64,000 nucleotides of DNA, taken from NCBI RefSeq assembly GCF_003449015.1, contig NZ_QRGD01000005.1:62001-126000 (forward strand). Direction: 5' to 3'. Of the stretch, positions 45,847-54,940 are shown piece by piece. The notes under the pieces are model-generated. The model had not been told where the DNA came from and did no database searches. It saw only the letters and a list, made by a program, of their open reading frames with translations. Each line of letters starts with the position of its first letter. Position 1 is the stretch's first letter. The position numbers and the translations under genes were made by a program. Source of the DNA: Aureibaculum luteum. GTDB taxonomy: Bacteria > Bacteroidota > Bacteroidia > Flavobacteriales > Flavobacteriaceae.

Positions 45847-48279
45847 ATGGAATTTGAAAAAATAAGAGATGCCGCCATTAATGACGATAGTGGAGAAGAA
45901 AACAGCCTTGATCTTAGAGAGCAAATTGAGAAATACTTAAGACATTGGAAATGGTTTGTATTAGCCATTTTACTTTCATTTATTTATACTTTTTATAATT
46001 TGAACTTTAAGAGATCGAGTTACGAAGCGGTATCCACCATAAAGATTAAAGATGAAAAGAATGGTGATAAAAATGCCTTATCCGCTTTTCAGGACATGGG
46101 TATTATGAGTCCCTCAAATGACAATATTGATGATGAAATAGAAGTATTGAAGTCTAAAACCTTAGTAGCCGAAGTAATTACCTCGCTTAAACTAAATGTT
46201 CAGTTTTTTACAAACAAAAATAGTTTAAGTAAATTTTTAGATGACAATTTAGGCTTTAATACCGAATTTTTTGAAACTGAAAATTACGACACCCCCCCTT
46301 TAAATCTGAATTTTTTTATTAGTGATTCTGCTTTATATCAAATAGGTGCAGAATTTTTAATTAAAGTTAACTCGGACAATCAATATACGTTTAGCACCAC
46401 CGATAAATCAATAGTAAAAACACAATCCTTTGGTGAAAAAATTACGACAAATTTTGGAGATTTAATTGTACTTCCCAATGTTGATTTTAAAGAAGCGAAT
46501 CTTATTGGTAAAAACATATTAGTTAGTATAACACCTGTTGCTGACATGGCTAATGCTTATCTTTATGGACTAGCAATAGAACCTAAATCAGAATTCTCAA
46601 ATGTATTAAGTTTGACGGTAATAGATAGTCATAAAAAGAAGGCAGAAAATTTTTTAGATGAACTAGTACAAAGATATAATTTAAGAGCTATTAGGTTAAA
46701 AGAAGAATTATCGCAAAATACATCTGAATTTGTCAGTGAAAGATTAAATTTAATAGCTCAAGAATTGGCAGATGTTGATGAAAATGTTGAAGATGTTAAG
46801 TCTAAATATGGGGCATCTTCTGCCGCTTCTAGTGCAGGCTTGAATATGCAAATGGCCAAACAGATAGAGCAACAAAAAAACCAAACGGCAACGCAATTAA
46901 GTCAAATAAAACAAGTAAAAGAAATTGTTGCTACGAAAGGTAAAAATGAAATGATACCAAGTGTTGGCTTAACAGACCCGAATGTAGCAAATAGTGTGGT
47001 AAAGTACAATGAACTTTTAACAGCCAAACAAACTAGACTCAAGGGTGGTTCGACAGAAAAAAATCCGATTGTGGTTGCACTAGATGATCAACTTAAATCT
47101 TTAGAAAGTTCTATTAACAAAGGTTTGCAAAATGCAGAAGCATCAACTAAAATTGCATTTGATGCGTACAGTCAGGAGTATAATATTGCACAAGGTAGAA
47201 TTTATGGAGCACCGCAACAGGAAACTCAAATAAGAGATGTTACTCGCAAGCAGCAAACAAAAGAAGCATTATATTTATATTTATTGCAGAAAAGAGAGGA
47301 AACGGCTATAACTTTAGGCGTTGCAGACCCTAATGCAAAAATAATTGATAAAGCAGAGAGCAATCCAAATCGAGTTGCTCCGAAAAAGAAAACAGCCTAT
47401 TTATTTGCTCTAATAGTTGGTTTATTAATTCCATTTTCAATTCTATATTTAAGAGATATTCTTGATTCCAAAATACATACTAGAGAGGATATTGAAAAAG
47501 TTCTTGGTATACCTATTATCGCTGACATTCCTAAGTTGGAAGGTAAAAAATCAAGATATTTAATAAAAAAAGAAGATCATTCCGGTGTTGCCGAAGCTTT
47601 TAGGATTTTGCGAACTAATATCAGTTTTATACTTCCAAAAACGGCAGAGAGTAACGACGGAAAAGTTATTTTCGTAACATCTTCTATTGCTCATGAAGGT
47701 AAATCTTTAGTGGCAACAAACTTGGCAACAGCTCTTTCCCATGCGAATAAGAAAACAGTAATATTGGGCTTAGACATTCGAGCTCCTAAAATTGAACCTT
47801 ATTTAGGCGTAAGAAGTAAACAGGGAGTTACAAATTATATTATTAATTCAGATATTAAACCTGCGGATCTTGTTGTCTCTGCTCCTGAAAATGACTACCT
47901 TGATATTATCACATCAGGAGATTTAGCCCCGAACCCTGCAGAATTATTAATGAATGCTAGAATAAAAGAATTATTCGATTTTGCTAAGGAAAATTATGAA
48001 TATGTTATTGTTGATACTGCCGCATTTAGCATGGTAACAGACACCCTATTATTATCCAAATTTGCTGATGCCTTTATTTATGTAATTAGGGCAAACTTTG
48101 TTGATAAGAGAATGTTGAAGTATGTTAACTTTTTATATAAAGAACAAAGATTACCTAATATGGCTCTATTACTCAATGGAGTTGACCAAAAGAAAACTTA
48201 TGGCTATGGTTACGGTTACGGTTACGGAACGGCTTTTGAAAATTCTCAAAAGAAGTGGTGGCAATTTGGAAAATCATAA
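45847..48279 (+). CDS. Wzc-type chain-length regulator and BY-kinase
   Basis: This 810-aa inner-membrane protein controls polymer length and export. The Wzz domain has one membrane segment at about 36-53, a periplasmic coiled-coil region (about 270-480) and a second membrane segment near 519-535. The cytoplasmic kinase has a Walker A variant (SSIAHEGKS, about 611-620), Walker A' GLDIRAP and Walker B YVIVDTAAF. Common forms are LIDADLRKP for A' and DTPP for B, so both are altered. The C-terminal tail has a YGYGYGYG repeat, the likely autophosphorylation cluster. No glycosyltransferases lie near. Confidence 0.92.
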   Translation: MEFEKIRDAAINDDSGEENSLDLREQIEKYLRHWKWFVLAILLSFIYTFYNLNFKRSSYEAVSTIKIKDEKNGDKNALSAFQDMGIMSPSNDNIDDEIEVLKSKTLVAEVITSLKLNVQFFTNKNSLSKFLDDNLGFNTEFFETENYDTPPLNLNFFISDSALYQIGAEFLIKVNSDNQYTFSTTDKSIVKTQSFGEKITTNFGDLIVLPNVDFKEANLIGKNILVSITPVADMANAYLYGLAIEPKSEFSNVLSLTVIDSHKKKAENFLDELVQRYNLRAIRLKEELSQNTSEFVSERLNLIAQELADVDENVEDVKSKYGASSAASSAGLNMQMAKQIEQQKNQTATQLSQIKQVKEIVATKGKNEMIPSVGLTDPNVANSVVKYNELLTAKQTRLKGGSTEKNPIVVALDDQLKSLESSINKGLQNAEASTKIAFDAYSQEYNIAQGRIYGAPQQETQIRDVTRKQQTKEALYLYLLQKREETAITLGVADPNAKIIDKAESNPNRVAPKKKTAYLFALIVGLLIPFSILYLRDILDSKIHTREDIEKVLGIPIIADIPKLEGKKSRYLIKKEDHSGVAEAFRILRTNISFILPKTAESNDGKVIFVTSSIAHEGKSLVATNLATALSHANKKTVILGLDIRAPKIEPYLGVRSKQGVTNYIINSDIKPADLVVSAPENDYLDIITSGDLAPNPAELLMNARIKELFDFAKENYEYVIVDTAAFSMVTDTLLLSKFADAFIYVIRANFVDKRMLKYVNFLYKEQRLPNMALLLNGVDQKKTYGYGYGYGYGTAFENSQKKWWQFGKS

Positions 48280-48281
48280 AA

Positions 48282-48321
48282 CAAAAAAAAGGCTAGAAAA
48301 TTATTTCTAGCCTTTTTTTTT
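48282..48321. terminator. Bidirectional terminator between export operon and PPK2 genes
   Basis: A perfect 9-bp stem (GGCTAGAAA / TTTCTAGCC) with an ATTA loop is flanked by A8 on the left and T9 on the right. It sits directly after the kinase stop codon and 13 bases from the convergent PPK2 stop, so it serves both strands. Confidence 0.9.
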
Positions 48322-48334
48322 GTTTTGAAAGTAT

Positions 48335-49123
48335 TTATATTTTTAAATTTTTATCATAAGGTATTGCTGATAAAATATACTCAATAGCATTAACCCTAGC
48401 TATTGTTTTTCTATTTGCTTTTATAACTTTAAAAGGTATACCACCTTTCTGAGTATTTTCGAACATTAACTTTTTATATCTGGTGTAGACATCCCAAAGA
48501 TCTTGAGCCTTTTCGTCTACTGCTGTCATTTTCCAATGTTTAAGAGGGTCCGTTTTAATATCTTGAAAACGTTCAGCTTGTTCAGATTTCGAGATAGACA
48601 TGTATATTTTCACCAAGATAATACCTGATTCTGTTATCATACGCTCAAAATCATTAACTTGATTCATGAATATATGATATTGTTTATCCGTGCAAAAACC
48701 ATTTACTGGTTCAACCACAGCCCTATTATACCAGCTCCTATCAAAAAAAACCATTTGACCTGCTCGAGGAAATTGATTTACATATCGCTGAAAATACCAT
48801 TCCGTTTTTTCTTCTTCAGTAGGCTTAGGTAAAGCAACAATTTTAATATGTCTCGGGTTAATCCGCTCTGTAATTCTACGAATAGCTCCACCTTTACCAG
48901 CAGCATCTCTTCCTTCAAATACAACAATAATACGTTCGTTATTTTGAATTGCCCAAGTTTGCAATTTTACTAACTCTACTTGTAGTTTTTTTAATTTTTT
49001 TTCATAATTAATAAACCGAAGTGCCTTTGTTAAATTGTATGGTTCTTTAGCTAAAATCGCCAATAATCCTTTATTCGTATTTAATTTTTTAACGTCTAAA
49101 TCTTTTAAATTATATTTCTCCAT
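48335..49123 (-). CDS. ppk2: Polyphosphate kinase 2 family protein, second copy
   Basis: PPK2 enzymes transfer phosphate between polyphosphate and nucleotides. The 262-aa protein has the family Walker A (FEGRDAAGKGGAIRR), the lid region KPTEEEKTEWYFQRY, Walker B FFDRSWYNRAVVEPVNGFC and a C-terminal RKTIARVNAIEYIL. No signal peptide is seen. It lies three bases downstream of a paralogue and ends at the bidirectional terminator. Whether it prefers nucleoside mono- or diphosphates cannot be told reliably here. Confidence 0.93.
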   Translation of the reverse strand: MEKYNLKDLDVKKLNTNKGLLAILAKEPYNLTKALRFINYEKKLKKLQVELVKLQTWAIQNNERIIVVFEGRDAAGKGGAIRRITERINPRHIKIVALPKPTEEEKTEWYFQRYVNQFPRAGQMVFFDRSWYNRAVVEPVNGFCTDKQYHIFMNQVNDFERMITESGIILVKIYMSISKSEQAERFQDIKTDPLKHWKMTAVDEKAQDLWDVYTRYKKLMFENTQKGGIPFKVIKANRKTIARVNAIEYILSAIPYDKNLKI

Positions 49124-49126
49124 AAA

Positions 49127-49990
49127 TCAATAATCAATTTGTTCAGCAGATCTAAAATATCTCATAATAATATTAGGATCTGGTAATAATGTAGTTAATG
49201 CCTTATCTTTTTCTGGATACTCAAACTGTGATAAGACATACCTCATACTTTCAAGTCTGGCTGTTTTTTTATCATTTGCTTTAACAATAATCCATGGACA
49301 ATATGTAGTATGTGTTTTACTAAACATTTGTTCTTTATAAGAGGTATACATATCCCACAATTCTTGTCCTTTTTGATCTACAGGACTAAATTTCCATCTT
49401 TTTAATGGAGTTTCTAATCGTGCATCAAATCTTGCTTTTTGCTCTTCCTTTGATATAGAAAACCAAAACTTAATGATTTTTACGCCATCTTCATATAACA
49501 TATGCTCAAATTCAGGTACTTGTAGCATAAACTTACGATATTGCTCTTGTGTACAAAATCCCATTACGGGCTCTACCACTGCTCTATTATACCAGCTCCT
49601 ATCAAAAAATACAATTTCACCAGGATTAGATAATTCTTTTATGTAGCGTCTAAAGTACCACTGCCCTCGCTCTACTTCTGTTGGCTTAGTCAATGCTACC
49701 AGATTCATAGAACGTGGATTTAAATGCTCTGTAAAACGTCTTATATTGCCACCTTTACCAGCGGCATCTCTTCCTTCAAAAATAACTACAACACGTTTCT
49801 TACTTGTAGAAATCCATTGTTGTAATTTTACCAATTCTATCTGAAGCTTTTTCAATTCATCTTCGTACTTAAGCCTCTTTAAAATAGAATCAATATTTCT
49901 ACCTTTACTGTTAATTAAAGTTATCAACTCTTTGTTTGAAGAGATTCTTTCAAAATCTTCTTTTGTAAGTTTTATTTCGTTTTTATCCAT
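49127..49990 (-). CDS. ppk2: Polyphosphate kinase 2 family protein, first copy
   Basis: The 287-aa protein has Walker A FEGRDAAGKGGNIRR, lid KPTEVERGQWYFRRY, Walker B FFDRSWYNRAVVEPVMGFC and a longer C-terminus (LLPDPNIIMRYF) than its downstream paralogue. The two are clearly homologous yet well diverged, so the duplication is not recent. The NTF2-like gene is eight bases upstream and the second PPK2 three bases downstream, suggesting one transcript. Confidence 0.94.
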   Translation of the reverse strand: MDKNEIKLTKEDFERISSNKELITLINSKGRNIDSILKRLKYEDELKKLQIELVKLQQWISTSKKRVVVIFEGRDAAGKGGNIRRFTEHLNPRSMNLVALTKPTEVERGQWYFRRYIKELSNPGEIVFFDRSWYNRAVVEPVMGFCTQEQYRKFMLQVPEFEHMLYEDGVKIIKFWFSISKEEQKARFDARLETPLKRWKFSPVDQKGQELWDMYTSYKEQMFSKTHTTYCPWIIVKANDKKTARLESMRYVLSQFEYPEKDKALTTLLPDPNIIMRYFRSAEQIDY

Positions 49991-49998
49991 CTACATTA

Positions 49999-50454
49999 TT
50001 AATTACAATTATCTTTTCTTCTAGTATCAATGATATAAATAATTTTCCAGCTTCCTTCAATTTTGACCAATTGAAAAGAATTTATACCACAATGACTAAA
50101 TTCAGAATTTATATAAAAGTCATAAGGAGTCCAAGCATTTGCCATGACTCCATCTGATTTTATATTTAAAGATATTATTTTTTCTTTAATTTTGGTTGTT
50201 TCAGGATTAATACTAGCAATATTTTTTAAAAAATCATTAAAAATTACGGACTTAAGCCCTGAATCATTCACAGATTGCATAATTATTTTATCGCCTACAG
50301 CTTCTCTTATTTTTAAAGTATCTCCAGCATGTAAGCCCGCAAAAAAAACATCAATCACTTCTTTTATTTCAACTTCATCGTTAGACTGAGCAAATGCGAA
50401 ATGAAACATTAAAAAGAATCCAAAAAAATACAGAAAAGACCTTTTGGAAAACAT
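49999..50454 (-). CDS. Secreted NTF2-like (lumazine-binding/DUF4440-type) protein
   Basis: The 151-aa precursor has a signal peptide cut near FAQ (residue 22). A single cone-shaped NTF2-like domain follows: EIKEVIDVFFAGLHAGD, DFLKNIASINPE, GVMANAWTPYDFYINSEFSHCGINSFQLVKIEGSWKI in pieces. Proteins of this kind in Bacteroidota are annotated as nuclear transport factor 2 family or putative lumazine-binding. The function is unknown. It lies three bases after the aminotransferase stop codon, in the same direction. Confidence 0.8.
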   Translation of the reverse strand: MFSKRSFLYFFGFFLMFHFAFAQSNDEVEIKEVIDVFFAGLHAGDTLKIREAVGDKIIMQSVNDSGLKSVIFNDFLKNIASINPETTKIKEKIISLNIKSDGVMANAWTPYDFYINSEFSHCGINSFQLVKIEGSWKIIYIIDTRRKDNCN

Positions 50455-50457
50455 CTT

Positions 50458-51735
50458 TTATTTTTTAAAATTAATTATTGTTTCACTTATGATAGATATA
50501 CAATCTTCTAACTGAACCTCTGTCATTACCAATGGAGGAGCAAACCTAATTATATTGCCGTGAGTTGGCTTCGCTAACAATCCTTTTTCCTTTAACGCAA
50601 CGCAAATATTCCAGGCTGTAGAACTATCCTCACTATCATTGATAACAATAGCATTTAATAAGCCTTTTCCTCTTACTAATTTCACTAAATCTGTCTTGTT
50701 TATTAAATCTTGCATCCCTTTTCTAAATAATACGCCTAATTTAAAAGCATTTTCAGCAAGATTCTCATCTTTTACAACATCTAAAGCGGCCATTGCTACT
50801 GCACAAGCCAATGGATTTCCACCAAAGGTAGAACCATGATTACCTGGTTGGATTACTTCCATGATATGATTATCTGCTAAAACAGCAGAAACTGGAAAAA
50901 CTCCACCGGAAATTGCCTTACCTAAAATTAACACATCAGGTTTTACATCAGGTGTACTAGAACAATTTTTATCTTTACATGAACAGTTGCCACAAGATGC
51001 TAACAAACGACCAGTCCTCGCAATCCCAGTCTGAACTTCATCTGCTATAAAAAGTACATTTTTCTCTTTACAAATAGTATATGCATTTTTAATATAATCT
51101 TCATCAGGCACAAAAACTCCAGCTTCACCTTGAATAGGTTCAACTAAAAATGCCGCAACATTTTCATCCTTAAGAGCTTCCTTTAATGCATCAAGATCGT
51201 TATATTTTATAGAAACAATACCTGGAGTGAAAGGTCCAAAATTTTCAGTAGCAACTGGATCATTAGATGCTGAAATAATAGTTACGGTTCGTCCATGAAA
51301 ATTATTTTCACAAACTATAATTTTAGCTTTATTAGAAGGAATACCTTTTTTTTCATACCCCCATTTTCTTGCTATTTTTATTGCAGTTTCTACAGCTTCC
51401 GCTCCAGTATTCATAGGTAATACTTTTTCAAAACCAAAATAATCAGTTACATACTTTTCATATTGACCTAACTTGTCATTATAAAAGGCCCTTGAAGTAA
51501 GTGTTAACGTATCTGCTTGCTCTTTTAAAGCATTTATTATTTTGGGATGACAATGCCCTTGATTTACCGCGGAATACGCAGACAAAAAATCGTAATACTT
51601 TTTACCTTCCAGATCCCAAACAAAAACACCTTTACCTTTATGTAATACTACGGGTAACGGGTGATAATTATGAGCTCCATATTTGTTTTCTAAATCAATT
51701 GCTTGTTCTGATGTAATTTGCTCTTCTAAGACCAT
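50458..51735 (-). CDS. rocD: Ornithine--oxo-acid aminotransferase with Cys-rich insert
   Basis: This PLP enzyme converts ornithine and 2-oxoglutarate to glutamate semialdehyde and glutamate. The 425-aa protein shows class III aminotransferase motifs: [32 protein letters not shown] and LGKAISGG (PLP Lys273). [12 protein letters not shown] follows. Between the PLP Asp strand and the Lys loop is an insert with four cysteines, C248-GN-C251-S-C253-KDKN-C258. The enzymes I recall from related genera vary here and several lack such an insert. The cluster could bind a metal or act as a redox switch (inference). Confidence 0.92.
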   Translation of the reverse strand: MVLEEQITSEQAIDLENKYGAHNYHPLPVVLHKGKGVFVWDLEGKKYYDFLSAYSAVNQGHCHPKIINALKEQADTLTLTSRAFYNDKLGQYEKYVTDYFGFEKVLPMNTGAEAVETAIKIARKWGYEKKGIPSNKAKIIVCENNFHGRTVTIISASNDPVATENFGPFTPGIVSIKYNDLDALKEALKDENVAAFLVEPIQGEAGVFVPDEDYIKNAYTICKEKNVLFIADEVQTGIARTGRLLASCGNCSCKDKNCSSTPDVKPDVLILGKAISGGVFPVSAVLADNHIMEVIQPGNHGSTFGGNPLACAVAMAALDVVKDENLAENAFKLGVLFRKGMQDLINKTDLVKLVRGKGLLNAIVINDSEDSSTAWNICVALKEKGLLAKPTHGNIIRFAPPLVMTEVQLEDCISIISETIINFKK

Positions 51736-51800
51736 CTTTTAAAATTTTAAAATTTAACAGTTAAAATTCCTTCTTTTGGGAGAGAAATCATCCATTCGCA

Positions 51801-52715
51801 TTATATTGTTTTCACAGGTCTAAACATAAAAAATAAACCAACCAATACCAAAGGAATACTCAATAATTGACCTGTATTTAAATTTACATTAAATAGCGTT
51901 TCTATACCTCCTTGCCATTCCTTATAAAATTCTATGATAAACCTAATTGACCATAGCATTACCATAAAAACTCCAAATATGTAACCATGTTTTTGTTTTT
52001 TATCCGTTTTCCAATAGATATACCAAAGCACAAAAAAGGTTATTATGTATCCTGTAGCTTCGTAAATTTGAGTAGGATATCGATTTGGTACTTCAGCTAA
52101 AACCTCCTTAAAACGAGAACTATTAGCTATAAGATCATACGCTTTATTAACACTCTTGGCTTGAGTAATAGCCATTGCTTTATACTCACTTATATCATTT
52201 CTAATAAATTTAAATCCGAAATCTGTACCTGTTGCCTTACCAACAATCTCTGAATTAAACAGATTCCCTAATCGAACAAACATTGCCCCCAATGCCGTAG
52301 GTATTACCAATCTATCTAAGGTCCATAGTAACGGTTTTTTTACCACCTTTTTACTGTAAAAATACATGGCAATAATTATTCCTATAGCTGCTCCGTGACT
52401 TGCTAATCCCTGAAAACCAGTATATTCAAATGGATCTAATTTAAAAGGTAAAAACACCTCTGCTAAAGTGTAATCTTCTTCATAAAAAACATAATGCCCA
52501 ATCCGTGCTCCTAAAAGCATTGCTACGACCGTATAAATAAAAATTGAATCTAATTTTTCTAAAGAAATATTATCCTTAGTATAAATACGTTTCATCAATT
52601 GTAAACCAACAATGAAGGCTAAAACATACATTAAACTATAATATTTAATAGGAAAAGAGCCTATTTTTATAATATCTGGATTAAAATTCCAGTCTATCGC
52701 AAGTGAAAAAATCAT
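51801..52715 (-). CDS. lgt: Prolipoprotein diacylglyceryl transferase
   Basis: Lgt moves a diacylglycerol group to the lipobox cysteine of prolipoproteins in the inner membrane. The 304-aa protein has about seven hydrophobic segments. It has the conserved HGAAIG motif (E. coli HGG type), the Arg-containing segment MFVRLGNLFNSEIVG corresponding to the GRxGNFxNxE signature, and a terminal helix FMFRPVKTI. This gene would serve the many lipoproteins in the window. It is separated by 65 bases from rocD downstream. Confidence 0.95.
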   Translation of the reverse strand: MIFSLAIDWNFNPDIIKIGSFPIKYYSLMYVLAFIVGLQLMKRIYTKDNISLEKLDSIFIYTVVAMLLGARIGHYVFYEEDYTLAEVFLPFKLDPFEYTGFQGLASHGAAIGIIIAMYFYSKKVVKKPLLWTLDRLVIPTALGAMFVRLGNLFNSEIVGKATGTDFGFKFIRNDISEYKAMAITQAKSVNKAYDLIANSSRFKEVLAEVPNRYPTQIYEATGYIITFFVLWYIYWKTDKKQKHGYIFGVFMVMLWSIRFIIEFYKEWQGGIETLFNVNLNTGQLLSIPLVLVGLFFMFRPVKTI

Positions 52716-52963
52716 ATATCTAAATTTGACCGTAAATATAGTTATTGTTAAATTATTTTATGATTAATGATTGGAAGATTTTTTTAATCCTATATATGTG
52801 TAATTTCACCTATACATTCAGGGTTTCAAATAAATAAAGCTGTTTTTTAACAAAATCTTTGCAATACCACTTCTAAAATGTTAAAATTTAGTTAATAAAC
52901 TACACTTAATGCAACTTTATTAAACTTAAGACGTCTTACCCATTCAATTTAAAAACAATAAAT

Positions 52964-53035
52964 ATGACAACTTTAAAAATAAGATTTGAAAATACTAATA
53001 GTACTATTTGGAATAAAAGAAGACGTTACCGCTAG
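52964..53035 (+). CDS. Candidate 23-residue basic microprotein
   Basis: ATG 52964 to TAG 53035 encodes 23 residues beginning MTTLKIRFEN and ending WNKRRRYR. The C-terminus is strongly basic. A terminator stem starts 22 bases after the stop, and no neighbouring gene runs in this direction, so the ORF and hairpin form a stand-alone plus-strand unit. I do not recognise a family. It could be a translated microprotein, or part of a small RNA whose ORF is incidental. The promoter match upstream is imperfect. Confidence 0.4.
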   Translation: MTTLKIRFENTNSTIWNKRRRYR

Positions 53036-53050
53036 TGCTTAAAATTATTA

Positions 53051-53092
53051 AAAAATAAAAGGGATATATTCTAGTTGAACATATCCCTTTTT
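53051..53092. terminator. Bidirectional hairpin terminator
   Basis: An 11-bp stem (AAAAGGGATAT / ATATCCCTTTT) with a 13-base loop has an A-rich left flank and a T-run on the right. It can end the minus-strand sigma-factor operon (20 bases after the GIN gene stop) and the plus-strand short unit at 52964. Confidence 0.75.
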
Positions 53093-53112
53093 ATATGATT
53101 ATTTCAGTTATA

Positions 53113-53826
53113 CTAAATAGACCTTACACTCCCTGATCCACTTACTTTTGAACTATTTTTTTTAGGATTCCCTTTATAACGTATATCACCAGATCCTGAA
53201 ACTTTGGCATCAAGTTCCTCTTTTACATTTATAGATACATCACCTGAACCTGCAATTCGTACTGTGGCAATATCTGTAACTAACATCTCTGCCTCTACAT
53301 CTCCTGAACCAGAAATAGCACAATCAAAATTTGTAGCAACTCCACTTAGATTCATATCCCCTGATCCTGATATTGCAGATTTAAGCATATTTACCTTTAG
53401 CTTTAATTTAAAATCACCGGATCCAGAAAGAGCAGCTTTAAAATTATCAGCATTAATAACATCATTAGAAATTACATCTCCTGAGCCAGCCAATGCAACT
53501 TCCTCAATATCTTTAAAAGGAATAGTAATTACTATTTTTTCTTTTGTTTTTATATTTATTCCTTTTTTCCATTTAATTTTTAAATTTTCACCTTCTACTT
53601 CTGTAATTAAATATTCTAATAAATTGTCTTCGGCAACAATGGTAAGTTTACCTTCTTTACCTGCTACGAGTTTAACATCAAACGAGCCTGAAATACCAAT
53701 TTTATCATATTCTGAAACAGTTCTCGTAGTTGTAGTTACGTTACCATTACCTTTTATTTTTTTCCATTGAGCATTTGAAGGAATACTAAATGCTGTAATT
53801 GCTAATAATACGATTAATTTTTTCAT
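53113..53826 (-). CDS. GIN-domain (DUF2807) secreted beta-repeat protein
   Basis: The 237-aa precursor has a signal peptide (cut near SNAQ). A right-handed beta-helix type GIN/DUF2807 domain follows, with about eight turns marked by SGSF/SGSGD motifs spaced roughly 18-25 residues (GISGSFDVKL, LAGSGDVIS, LSGSGDFKL, ISGSGDMNL and so on). The function is unknown; such proteins are thought to be surface or adhesin-like. It is the last gene of the sigma/anti-sigma operon and lies 31 bases after the DUF4097-type gene. Confidence 0.88.
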   Translation of the reverse strand: MKKLIVLLAITAFSIPSNAQWKKIKGNGNVTTTTRTVSEYDKIGISGSFDVKLVAGKEGKLTIVAEDNLLEYLITEVEGENLKIKWKKGINIKTKEKIVITIPFKDIEEVALAGSGDVISNDVINADNFKAALSGSGDFKLKLKVNMLKSAISGSGDMNLSGVATNFDCAISGSGDVEAEMLVTDIATVRIAGSGDVSINVKEELDAKVSGSGDIRYKGNPKKNSSKVSGSGSVRSI

Positions 53827-53857
53827 TTTTTAAGTTTTTAGAATTTGAGTTATAGTT

Positions 53858-54940
53858 TTAATAAAAAGTTACACTTCCGTAACCTGAGTCTATAAATATT
53901 TTTGATTGTACATTTGATTTCCCATAAGATCCTTGATATGATTTAGAACTTGATTTCACAATCTGACTACTAAAATTCACCATGTCTTTGTCATATTTAA
54001 AACCTCCATAGCTGAGTTTAATATCAAAACTGAAACCTTTAGTTTTTGGAACTCCAATTTTTATTCCCGTATAGCTACCATCAATATCAACACGGCTAAA
54101 ACCATCTAGTAGATTTTCAATCTTCACAGAACCATAATCAGCTTCAATTTCTACTCTATTTGATATAGTACCCATTTTTAATGATAAGTAATCACCTACT
54201 CCTTCCACATTTTCTGCATTGTCAATTTTAAGACTCCCATAATCACAATTATAATCTAGTGTTTTTACTTTTTCAAAAACTGAGGTGGTATAATCTGCAT
54301 TTAGATCAATAGTTCCTGCTTTTTCTACTGTAAACTTTGAATAATCAGCATTTATAGAGCCTCCATTCATCAAACCAATAGTAGAATTTGTAGAATAATC
54401 TATATTTATATCATTATTGTTACTGTGTAAGTCTCCAATAATAATAGATCCATAATCACAATTGATAGTGCAGTCTCCTTTCAGTTCATTCAAAGTAATA
54501 TTACCATAATCATTTTCTAAATCGACTTTATTGGTAATTGGTATTTTTATTTTATAATCAATTTGGTAATTAACATTATTGTTTTTACCTGAACCCCAAG
54601 ACCAGGTAGATGATTTTTTTTCAATAATTGTTTTGGCATAAACCTCACTTCTATTGGCATCAAATTCAATAGTTATTGTATTTAAGCGATTTACAACCTT
54701 ATCTTCATCATTCCCTTTAACGGTAATTTTCACTTCTATTTCAACTGAATTACCATCCCAAGAAACAACATCTATGTTACCATATCTATTATCAATTCTA
54801 ACTAAAGCGTTACTGTTTACCGTATAATTCTTTTTTATTGTTTTCGATTTCTCGTGTTTAAAATCTCCTTTTTCATTCGCTTGCATCAAAAGGGGAAAGC
54901 ACAATAAAAATATTACCATTTTATATAATTGTTTCTTCAT
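53858..54940 (-). CDS. DUF4097-type secreted beta-repeat protein
   Basis: The 360-aa precursor has a signal peptide (cut near MQANE). Repeated short beta turns contain NRYGNIDV, NDYGNITL, CDYGSIII, ADYSKFTV, CDYGSLKI and ADYGSVKI. The D-Y-G/S pattern recurs about every 20 residues and fits the putative-adhesin beta-helix family DUF4097. It overlaps the anti-sigma-like gene by 20 bases, so translation is probably coupled. Together with the following GIN protein it is a likely target or envelope partner of the sigma-factor system. Confidence 0.82.
   Translation of the reverse strand: MKKQLYKMVIFLLCFPLLMQANEKGDFKHEKSKTIKKNYTVNSNALVRIDNRYGNIDVVSWDGNSVEIEVKITVKGNDEDKVVNRLNTITIEFDANRSEVYAKTIIEKKSSTWSWGSGKNNNVNYQIDYKIKIPITNKVDLENDYGNITLNELKGDCTINCDYGSIIIGDLHSNNNDINIDYSTNSTIGLMNGGSINADYSKFTVEKAGTIDLNADYTTSVFEKVKTLDYNCDYGSLKIDNAENVEGVGDYLSLKMGTISNRVEIEADYGSVKIENLLDGFSRVDIDGSYTGIKIGVPKTKGFSFDIKLSYGGFKYDKDMVNFSSQIVKSSSKSYQGSYGKSNVQSKIFIDSGYGSVTFY

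Larger units (their letters stand above)
52716..53112 (+). other. Intergenic region with one short ORF and a terminator
   Basis: This 397-base gap separates the head-to-tail lgt and GIN-domain genes. Apart from the 23-codon plus-strand ORF at 52964-53035 and the hairpin at 53051-53092, I see only AT-rich sequence. There is a partial promoter match (AATCTTTGC, ending 52862) about 100 bases before that ORF, and TAAATTTG at 52721-52728. Confidence 0.6.

Noticed and set aside
48198-48226. Short tandem repeat as an independent element
   Set aside because: It is the coding sequence of the YG tail of the tyrosine kinase, a functional feature of that family.
51745-51770. Possible terminator upstream of rocD
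   Set aside because: The AATTTAAC/GTTAAAATT inverted repeat is short, AT-only and imperfect, with no T-run fitting either strand.
53204-53770. 188-codon plus-strand frame opposite the GIN-domain gene
   Set aside because: It is the complement of the repetitive SGSGD coding sequence. Its composition (Ser/Pro/Glu repeats) follows from the repeats, and the minus-strand gene has a signal peptide, family match and operon context.
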